Below, piece after piece: positions 37,519 to 44,351 of a stretch of 44,351 bases of DNA. The notes beneath the pieces are model-generated. The model worked only from the letters and a program-made list of their open reading frames with translations, did no database searches and had not been told where the DNA came from. A program made the translations under genes and the position numbers. This stretch comes from a virus: IMG/VR virus record IMGVR_UViG_3300043119_000970, positions 1 through 44,351 of that record. One strand, 5' to 3'. The first letter of the stretch is position 1, and each line of letters begins with the position of its first letter.

Positions 37519-39116
37519 ACATGGACAATGAAACTTTTAGGTACGGAGCGTCAAGAAATCGTTCTAGTGAACTTAGTTTGGGAAACCTAGCGATCGATAG
37601 TGAAAGATTAAGAGTTGCTTCATATTGCAGGGTTAGTACGGAAGAAGAGCTTCAAATGAATTCACTTGATAATCAAATTGTTCACTATACCAACTACATC
37701 CGCTCAAACCCTGAGTGGCAGTTTGCTGGAGTCTTTTCAGACCTTGGCAAATCCGGAACGAAGATGGAAAGTAGGCACGGGTTCAATAAAATGATCCGCT
37801 ACGCCAAAGCTGGTAAGATCGACTTGATCCTCTGCAAATCCATTTCAAGGTTTGCTCGAAATGTCATGGACACGTTAAAAGTAATTAGAGAGCTCCGAGA
37901 GAAAAAGATCTATGTCCTGTTCGAGAAAGAAAATCTCTACACAGGGGACATGCAGAGCGAATTTATACTCACGATGCTCGCGGCAACAGCTCAAGAGGAA
38001 AGCCGAAGTACCTCAGAAAACATCACTTGGGCTACATCAAAGCGCTTTGAGCAAGGCGAAGCCAGGTTTGTTAGAATTCTTGGCTATAAAAAGGTGAAGG
38101 GTAAACGATGGGTGATAGATCCAAAGGAAGCAGCCGCGGTGCGTGAGATTTTTAGACAGTTTCTAGAAGGAAGAACCCCGACTGAAATTGCGAATCACTT
38201 TATCAGAAATGGCTATGTGAAGGCAAACGGGAGAAATGACTGGACCAACGTTGCCATTACATCAATCCTTAGAAATGAACGTTACGTAGGGGATGTTGTT
38301 TGCCAAAAGACATTTACAGAAGACTATCTAACCCATAAAAAGGTAGTGAACAAAGGACAAAAAACGAAATACTACATCAAAGATCATCATGAAGGGATTA
38401 TTGATAGAGATACATTTGAAAGTGTACAAAAGATGCTTAAACCCAAAACGAAGGGGGTTAAGCGCGGGCCTAGTAAACGCTATGATTTTACCGGAAGAAT
38501 TGTCTGCGGTGAATGCGGTGCAAATTACCATAGATACAAGACCAGAGGATATGTGACATGGCGATGTAGCACACGCATGAAAAGTGTTAGACTCTGTAAA
38601 ATGGATGGTATCAAAGATGAGACGATTTATAAGGCTCTAAAGAAAGCCTTTATAGAGAAGTTTGAGATTGATCCAAAGGCACCTGCAAAACGTCAAATCA
38701 TTCAACTTGAGAAGAATCTCTTAAACACAGAAGTTCTGAGAGACGGAGAACAGAACAGGCTGCGCCTAGAACTGGAAAAAGCCCTCTTCGCAGAGAGCAT
38801 GGCAGTTATTGAAAATAAAGATAGTATTGAGCTTGAGAATCAGAGAATAGCTATCGAAAAAAATATATCTGAAAGAGAACCTTGGTGGGCAATGATTGAT
38901 TCAGATGATCCATACAGAAAAGACGCTATAGCTGAGCTTGGTAGAGTTAAAGAGTCAACGAATCCTATCAATGAGTTATACAAAAAACTAGATAGCACAA
39001 AATTTTTAAGGGCATGGATGACACGTGTAATAGCGGAGTCATCTTTTTTATTGAGAATTGTGTGGATTACTGGCGAGGAAACAGAGGTCAGTCTTAAAGA
39101 AGGAGGAGATGCTTAA
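37488..39116 (+). CDS. Large serine recombinase, type A (copy 1)
   Basis: The 542-residue protein has a resolvase domain (about 45-185): SYCRVSTEEELQ with the nucleophilic Ser, LGKSGTKMESR, ICKSISRFARN, and EESRSTSENI. The recombinase domain follows, then a zinc ribbon (CGECGANYHRYKTRGYVTWRC) and a coiled-coil C-terminal arm. All key Arg residues appear intact. The start GTG 37488 follows AAAGGAGGAAG. It ends with LRAWMTRV, like the first half of the fusion at 40995. It shares TAATG with the next gene, so the two are made together and may form a heteromeric integrase. Confidence 0.9.
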   Translation: MEKTLSARTLDMDNETFRYGASRNRSSELSLGNLAIDSERLRVASYCRVSTEEELQMNSLDNQIVHYTNYIRSNPEWQFAGVFSDLGKSGTKMESRHGFNKMIRYAKAGKIDLILCKSISRFARNVMDTLKVIRELREKKIYVLFEKENLYTGDMQSEFILTMLAATAQEESRSTSENITWATSKRFEQGEARFVRILGYKKVKGKRWVIDPKEAAAVREIFRQFLEGRTPTEIANHFIRNGYVKANGRNDWTNVAITSILRNERYVGDVVCQKTFTEDYLTHKKVVNKGQKTKYYIKDHHEGIIDRDTFESVQKMLKPKTKGVKRGPSKRYDFTGRIVCGECGANYHRYKTRGYVTWRCSTRMKSVRLCKMDGIKDETIYKALKKAFIEKFEIDPKAPAKRQIIQLEKNLLNTEVLRDGEQNRLRLELEKALFAESMAVIENKDSIELENQRIAIEKNISEREPWWAMIDSDDPYRKDAIAELGRVKESTNPINELYKKLDSTKFLRAWMTRVIAESSFLLRIVWITGEETEVSLKEGGDA

Positions 39117-40801
39117 TGAATACAGAACAAACACGAAGGCTGCCAGCATCAAGGGTCAGCATCATCCCAGCTCGAACTAGGACCTCGAGGAATGAAGAGA
39201 ACTTTGATGGCCAAAAGAAAAGAATAGGGGTTTATGTACGTGTTTCTACAGACTCAGCCATGCAGGCCACCAGCTACGATATACAGGTATCTTACTTCAA
39301 AGAATATGTAGAGAAGAACCCTAACTGGGAACTCGTAGAGATCTTTGCTGATGAGGGCCTGTCAGGGACTTCAACTAAGAACCGGGTTGAGTTTAATCGG
39401 ATGATCGAGCGCTGCCAGAAGAAAGAAATCGACTACATCATCACCAAATCCATCAGCCGATTTGCGAGGAACACCCTGGACTGTCTACACTACATCAGAA
39501 TGCTGAAGAACCTCGGTATTGGGATTTACTTTCAAAAGGAAAACCTCGATACGTTAGATAGTAAAAGTGAGCTGTTCCTCACTATTCTTTCATCCATGGC
39601 CCAGGAAGAGTCGAGGTCCATTTCAGAAAACACGAAGTGGGGAGTTCAGAAAAGGTTCCAACAGGGCAAAGCCCATGTTCCAACGACCTACTTTCTAGGA
39701 TACACAGAAGACGAGGATGGAAATATTATCATCGATGAGAAGCAGGCTGAAGTGGTTAGGCGAATATACAGGGAGGTACTTGAAGGGAAAGGTACCCCCA
39801 CAATTGCCAAGGAACTGATGAAAGATGGGATTAGGACAGCGAGAAATAAGAAGACCTGGACTTCAGATTCTGTGTACAAAATCCTACGAAACGAAAAATA
39901 CAAAGGTGATTGTCTAGCACAGAAGACCGTGACGGTGGATTTTCTGACCCATGAGCGAGTGAGAAATAAAGAGCATCAGCCGCAGTACTATATTAGAAAT
40001 CACCATCCAGCGATCATCAGTGAGGAAGATTGGGAAAAGGTACAAGAAGAGCTGAATAGACGTAGTAAGATGTTTAGGGATCCAGACAATAAGTACAATA
40101 TGGCCTACAGCGGGGCAGCACCATTTTCAAATAAACTCTTTTGCGGAGAGTGCGGAAGGCCGGTGACTAGAAGGCGGCTCACGACTCACTGCGGAGTGGA
40201 TAGAGCACCTGTGAAGTTCACGGCCTGGCACTGTAGAGTTGCCTCTAAAAGAGATGCAAATTTTAAAGACTGCAAATGTAGTTATGTTTGGGAGGAAGAA
40301 CTAGAGCGGGCCTTCATGAAGCTTCTATTCGACATAAAAAAGGGTAAGGATAAACTGATTGAAGATGTGGAACTGGCCATTGAAGAAGCCTCATTAACAG
40401 AGGAAGAAGACAGAAGGCTAAATGAACTAGGCACTCAAATCGATAGGATCACAGATAAAATTACTGCAATGGCTGCCAGAGCAACAGGATCGAATGAGGT
40501 CATTTACGAGGCGACTATGCGACACTTAATATACGAACAGGAGATTCTCCAAATGGAGTATGATGGACTGAGTGAGAATAAAAAGGAAAGTGAATACCTT
40601 GAAGAGAATCTGAAAATCCTAATTGAAGTCTTAGAGGACATCAAAGGTCCTGAAGAAGACTTTGATCCGGACATCCTAACCAAGGTCATTGAGAAGGGAA
40701 TCGTCTACAATAAATGGCGAGTAGAGTTTCAACTAAAATCCGGCGTTTCATATGAAGTCGACGCTAGGAGAAGACCACAGAGGAGTAAGAAATCAAGATA
40801 G
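39116..40801 (+). CDS. Large serine recombinase, type B (copy 1)
   Basis: The 561-residue protein contains GVYVRVSTDSAMQATSYDIQ (catalytic Ser), EGLSGTSTKNR, ITKSISRFARNTLDCLHY, and QEESRSISENTKWG. The recombinase domain follows (PTIAKELMKDG), then a zinc ribbon (CGECGRPVTRRRL...WHCRVASK) and a coiled coil. Its C-terminus (ILTKVIEKGIVYNKWRVEFQLKSGVS) resembles the end of the fused protein's second half. It starts one base inside the stop of the type A gene (TAATG). Complete and probably active. Confidence 0.9.
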   Translation: MNTEQTRRLPASRVSIIPARTRTSRNEENFDGQKKRIGVYVRVSTDSAMQATSYDIQVSYFKEYVEKNPNWELVEIFADEGLSGTSTKNRVEFNRMIERCQKKEIDYIITKSISRFARNTLDCLHYIRMLKNLGIGIYFQKENLDTLDSKSELFLTILSSMAQEESRSISENTKWGVQKRFQQGKAHVPTTYFLGYTEDEDGNIIIDEKQAEVVRRIYREVLEGKGTPTIAKELMKDGIRTARNKKTWTSDSVYKILRNEKYKGDCLAQKTVTVDFLTHERVRNKEHQPQYYIRNHHPAIISEEDWEKVQEELNRRSKMFRDPDNKYNMAYSGAAPFSNKLFCGECGRPVTRRRLTTHCGVDRAPVKFTAWHCRVASKRDANFKDCKCSYVWEEELERAFMKLLFDIKKGKDKLIEDVELAIEEASLTEEEDRRLNELGTQIDRITDKITAMAARATGSNEVIYEATMRHLIYEQEILQMEYDGLSENKKESEYLEENLKILIEVLEDIKGPEEDFDPDILTKVIEKGIVYNKWRVEFQLKSGVSYEVDARRRPQRSKKSR

Positions 40802-40905
40802 CTTCTTCTGAAACAGAAATTCACAACTCTCGATTTACAAAATCTAAGAAAACCTAATGCCCATGACCTGAGAAACAGATCGAGAAAAAGAACTTCTTTC
40901 ATTCT

Positions 40906-40977
40906 AGAGATAGTACTTGCATTATCTCTGGACTGGAGCCATTAATAACATACCTGGTACTTAACAGGCGGCTCTAG
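40906..40977 (+). promoter_or_regulatory. Inverted repeats before the fused recombinase gene
   Basis: AGAGATA (40906) pairs with TATCTCT (40923). CTGGAGCC (40933) pairs with GGCTCTAG (40970), enclosing the perfect palindrome TACCTGGTA (40951-40959). The region has no gene. It could be an operator, an RNA switch hiding the ribosome site, or a recombination-related site. Confidence 0.35.
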
Positions 40978-40994
40978 TGAAAGGAGTTTTTGTT

Positions 40995-43900
40995 GTGAGA
41001 AAAAAGACGGTTGAAGTGCTATGGCCAAAGGAAAAAGAAGAACCAGAAAAAGAGAGTAATGGAAAGTTAAGAGTTGCTGCCTATTGCAGGCTTAGTAGAC
41101 AGGGCGGTGATAAGCAAATCAACTCTCTCGAGAATCAGTTGAAATATTACACCCATTACATCAGAAGCCATGATGAATATAAGTTGGTGGGTTTATATTA
41201 TGATAAGGAAATATCAGGTGTAACGATAGATGGTCGTCCCGGGTTCAAAAGACTCCTTAGACATTGCGAAGATGGATTGATAGATTTGGTGTTAACGAAG
41301 AGCATCTCTAGGTTTTCTAGAAACGCGAAAGATCTTCTGGAAGTTGTGGACCATTTAAGTGATCTTGGTATACCGATAATTTTTGAGAAAGAAAACATCA
41401 ATAGTATGGAAAGAAAAAACAAGTTCTTTCTAACAGCCTTGGCGGCGGTCAGCCAAGATGAAATTGTGAGTATAGCCCACAATAGTAAGTGGGGAAAAAA
41501 TAAACGAATCCTTTCAGGTAATCCAATCTATAGAAGACAGTTCGGTTATAAAATTGTAAAGACAACACAGGGACAAGTTGCAGTCATACACGAAGAAGAA
41601 GCTGAGGTGATAAAAGAAGTCTTTGAACTCTTTCTTGGGGGCATGAAAATCGGTGAAATTCTAAAACTCTTAACGGATAGAGGTGTGAAGACCGTTAGTG
41701 GGCATACTATTTGGTCGCATACATTGATACTGAATATCTTAGAGAATAGGTCTTATATTGGTGAGAAGATTACAAATCAATATAACAGTTCACTCTCTCA
41801 AAAAGTCGAATTTCTTAAAGATAGTGAGAAGGATATGTACCTCATTGAGAATGCCTATCCTAGAATTATTTCACCTGAGTGTTTTGAAAAAGTACAAGAT
41901 ATGCTCTTGGAGAAGAGGAGAAAAAAAGGACTTGGCAAAACGATACATCACTCTTGTTCGAAGAGGATAAGTTGCGGCCTATGCGATGTGAACTATCACA
42001 AGAACAGAAAAAAGAATCGCGTTGAATGGGTCTGCAGCGTGAAGCAAAAACAAGCGAGATTATGTGATTCTCCACGGTTGACCGATAAAAAGATTCTCAA
42101 ACTGATGAAGGAAGTTATCAGAAAGAGGTATGATTTCAACAATCCTAAAATATTAGAAGTGATGAAGGATGAATTGATTTGGGTGAACAAAAATGATCGG
42201 TTTGAACTTCATCGCCTTAGCTTACTAAGCAAATTACAAATCGCGAAAGAGCATCAAAGACGAGCATCGGAAGATGAATTAGCAATCATTGAAAAAGAAA
42301 AGGTGGAGCGAGCAATAGTGGAGTTCGAGCATCTAGCGACCATGATAGAAGAAGATCGGAAGTATCGTGATCTCGCGATTGAACTATTACGAAAAGCAAA
42401 ATCTCCTGAAGATTTTATAGAGAGAGCTAATGTTGATGTTCTTAGAGCGTGGATTTTGGAAATCAGGATTTTCTCTTTAGAAGATTACCAGGTGCATTGG
42501 TATGATGATCTACATACGACTGTTGGGACTTGTGAGAATAGAAAAGTGGAAATGGAGCTAAAGCGGGAACAATTGATGGGTGAAGATTTGATACTAAAAT
42601 CCCAAAAAAAGGAGCGATATCGCATCTTAGTTGAGGGATGTGAAATCGAAGGCGTGGAAGAAATAGATCCACCATTTCCTAAAGTAAGAGGTGAGAACAT
42701 GCAAGCTGTTAGAGTTGAAAAATACTTTTCAGAGAATATTATCGATCGTATACGAAGAGAAATTAGGGAAAGTAAACAAAATAGCCTGCCTGCCAGGAAA
42801 AAGGTTAGAATCGCTGTATATGCAAGAGTTAGTACTGATGATCCAGTGCAATTAGGATCGTTGGAGGCTCAGATGGCCTACTATACTTATGCTGTGTTAA
42901 AGAATCCTGAGTATCGACTGATTAAGGTTTATTATGACGAGGGGGTATCAGGAAAGAAGGCGGAGAATCGAGATGGTTTTCAAGAGTTGATTTCAGATTG
43001 CAGAAAAGGAAAAATTGATCGCGTCATCACCAAGTCTATATCGAGATTTGCTAGGAACACTGTAGATTGCTTGGAATATGTGAGAGAGTTAGAGACTCTA
43101 GGTGTTTCAATAATGTTTGAGAAAGAAGAGATAGATACCGCTGAAAAAGATGGTGAAATCTTACTGACTGTATACAGCGCGCTCGCACAAGAAGAGTCTA
43201 GGAGTCTTGGTGAAAGCCTTACATGGGGACGAAGTAAACTAGCAGAAAGAGGATCTGTTAAACTCAGCACACTGCCTTATGGATTCTATTACGGTAAAAA
43301 TGGGAGCTGGGAAATTGACAGCGAGAAGGCTACTGTGGTCAAAAGAATCTTTGATGAATATCAATTAGGGAAAAGCATGCAAGGTATTGCAAACGGTCTA
43401 ACGGGAGATAAAATTCCAAGTCCTAAGAATAAGAGTACTTGGGGGTTCACTACAGTTCGTAGAATGTTAAATAATCCAGCATACATCGGAGATGTGCTTT
43501 ATCAAAGAAAGTACACAAGCGACTCCATTACCGGAAAGAGAGTCCCGAACAATGGTGAACTGCCAATGTACTATATTGAAGAAAATCACGAAGCTATTAT
43601 CGATAAAGAAAAGTGGGATGCGGTGCAGAGAATCATCAATAGTAAGACAAGGAAAATCACGAAAGCAAAACGACACACTAGAGACGAGTTCTTTAAGACT
43701 TTCCAATGTGGATCTTGCGGCTGTCCAATTATACATCTTTCAAGCCATAATGGGTTGGAGAGGCATTACTGGCGGTGTAGAGCTTCAGCTGTTAAGAACC
43801 ACACCGAGGAGTGTTTTGAAAAAGCTATCAGGGAAGAAAACATCGAGCATACTTTTATGGTAATGCTCCAGGAAATGAAAAACTCGAAGAAGTTATCGGA

Positions 43901-44351
43901 ATTGGTAAATGAAGTTATCGAAGAGGTTAGCCTGAAACCTCATGAGGAGGAAGAACTTGAGCGTTTAGAAACAGAAATCGAAATCTACTACCAGAAACTA
44001 TACGAGACTGTTGAAGAGGGAAAAAAACATGGCGAGGATACCGGTGCGATCAAAGTGATTACAGACCACATCATGGATCTTCACGGTAAGATTCGAAGCT
44101 ATGAAGATAGAAAGGAGAGAGTGATTGCGCTTAGTGAAGAGTTAAAGTGGTTGAGGAAAGAGCTCCTAGCTTTGGAGGCCTTCAATCCGAAGAAGGAGAG
44201 GATACCCTTTAGAGGCGATATTTTCACGAGGTTAATCAAGTCAGGAACCTTCCTAGCTGATGACGTTATTGAGTATCAACTAAGTATTGGCGTGAGCTGG
44301 AATGCAAGAGATAATCGCAGGGAATATTGGAAGCTCCCGATAAAAAAGTAA
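40995..44351 (+). CDS. Tandem fusion of two large serine recombinases (types A and B)
   Basis: The 1118-residue protein contains two whole recombinases. First unit (about 1-565): AYCRLSRQGGDKQ with the catalytic Ser, TKSISRFSRNAKDL, QDEIVSIAHNSKWG (lacking the usual EESR), and a zinc ribbon (CGLCDVNYHKNRKKNRVEWVC). Second unit (569-1118): VYARVSTDDPVQLGSLEAQ, TKSISRFARNTVDCLEY, AQEESRSLGES and a zinc ribbon (CGSCGCPIIHL...HYWRC). The order matches the separate A and B genes upstream. The start GTG 40995 follows AAAGGAG; the frame begins at GTG 40977. The stop codon is the last base triplet of the window. Confidence 0.88.
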   Translation: MRKKTVEVLWPKEKEEPEKESNGKLRVAAYCRLSRQGGDKQINSLENQLKYYTHYIRSHDEYKLVGLYYDKEISGVTIDGRPGFKRLLRHCEDGLIDLVLTKSISRFSRNAKDLLEVVDHLSDLGIPIIFEKENINSMERKNKFFLTALAAVSQDEIVSIAHNSKWGKNKRILSGNPIYRRQFGYKIVKTTQGQVAVIHEEEAEVIKEVFELFLGGMKIGEILKLLTDRGVKTVSGHTIWSHTLILNILENRSYIGEKITNQYNSSLSQKVEFLKDSEKDMYLIENAYPRIISPECFEKVQDMLLEKRRKKGLGKTIHHSCSKRISCGLCDVNYHKNRKKNRVEWVCSVKQKQARLCDSPRLTDKKILKLMKEVIRKRYDFNNPKILEVMKDELIWVNKNDRFELHRLSLLSKLQIAKEHQRRASEDELAIIEKEKVERAIVEFEHLATMIEEDRKYRDLAIELLRKAKSPEDFIERANVDVLRAWILEIRIFSLEDYQVHWYDDLHTTVGTCENRKVEMELKREQLMGEDLILKSQKKERYRILVEGCEIEGVEEIDPPFPKVRGENMQAVRVEKYFSENIIDRIRREIRESKQNSLPARKKVRIAVYARVSTDDPVQLGSLEAQMAYYTYAVLKNPEYRLIKVYYDEGVSGKKAENRDGFQELISDCRKGKIDRVITKSISRFARNTVDCLEYVRELETLGVSIMFEKEEIDTAEKDGEILLTVYSALAQEESRSLGESLTWGRSKLAERGSVKLSTLPYGFYYGKNGSWEIDSEKATVVKRIFDEYQLGKSMQGIANGLTGDKIPSPKNKSTWGFTTVRRMLNNPAYIGDVLYQRKYTSDSITGKRVPNNGELPMYYIEENHEAIIDKEKWDAVQRIINSKTRKITKAKRHTRDEFFKTFQCGSCGCPIIHLSSHNGLERHYWRCRASAVKNHTEECFEKAIREENIEHTFMVMLQEMKNSKKLSELVNEVIEEVSLKPHEEEELERLETEIEIYYQKLYETVEEGKKHGEDTGAIKVITDHIMDLHGKIRSYEDRKERVIALSEELKWLRKELLALEAFNPKKERIPFRGDIFTRLIKSGTFLADDVIEYQLSIGVSWNARDNRREYWKLPIKK
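42684..42701 (+). promoter_or_regulatory. Internal ribosome site and ATG inside the fusion
   Basis: AGAGGTGAG lies four to six bases before the in-frame ATG 42699, which would give a 550-residue type B recombinase alone, the same length as the free-standing copy. The fusion gene may therefore yield two products. Confidence 0.45.

Noticed and set aside
43492-43863. 123-residue plus-strand frame inside the recombinase fusion
   Set aside because: It lies in another frame of a clear serine recombinase and has no start signals.
1-44351. tRNA and rRNA genes
   Set aside because: No cloverleaf or rRNA-like segment was recognised on reading the non-coding gaps; a covariance-model scan would be needed to exclude a degenerate one.

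Overview
The window reads as one nearly complete temperate siphovirus genome (a prophage) from a low- to mid-GC Firmicute, most likely a member of the Clostridia. The evidence is strong purine-rich Shine-Dalgarno sites (GGAGG, GGGGG), frequent GTG/TTG starts, a P27-type terminase and HK97-type head genes, a TcdE/CutE-like holin, and large serine recombinases as integrases. Almost every gene is on the + strand. The host species cannot be named from the sequence.

Layout. Positions 1-3076 hold a region-4-only sigma-like protein, an AntA/KilAC antirepressor, small genes and a complete S-adenosylmethionine synthetase (metK). Positions 3073-13533 are the replication module: Cas4-like nuclease (DUF2800), SSB-like protein (DUF2815), a family A DNA polymerase broken into two genes by a split intein around a free-standing GIY-YIG endonuclease, a VapE-type primase/helicase, a repeat-rich non-coding region that may be the origin, VRR-NUC and SNF2 helicase. 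Positions 13530-14293 hold a sigma-like late activator and, directly after it, a candidate late promoter. HNH endonuclease (14510) and terminase (20985-23074) are separated by a 6-kb cargo island: ParB/DNA methyltransferase, amidoligase, a structured RNA, a gamma-glutamylcyclotransferase-like protein, an AbrB-zinc-ribbon regulator (the only minus-strand gene), an amidoligase paralog without the catalytic core, and several tiny genes. Positions 23094-34454 encode head, connectors, tail (with a -1 frameshift in the tail chaperone), tape measure, tail-tip protein and a receptor-binding-like protein. A membrane-anchored copy of that last protein, with its own promoter, lies at 34627. Holin and amidase follow. 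The right end (37488-44351) carries four serine-recombinase units in three genes, the last being a two-recombinase fusion.

How it fits together. MetK may supply SAM for the phage methyltransferase. The polymerase is presumably rebuilt by protein trans-splicing. The sigma-like protein probably turns on late genes through phased repeats next to its own stop codon. Several strong intrinsic terminators lie inside the late operon, so read-through or processive antitermination is likely needed.

Most interesting points: the fractured polymerase, the membrane-anchored tail-protein copy (a candidate superinfection-exclusion factor), the amidoligase/pseudo-amidoligase island with its structured RNA and recurring promoter-like element, two leader repeats whose stems covary, and the duplicated and fused recombinase pair. 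All assignments are by eye from sequence motifs; no database search was run.
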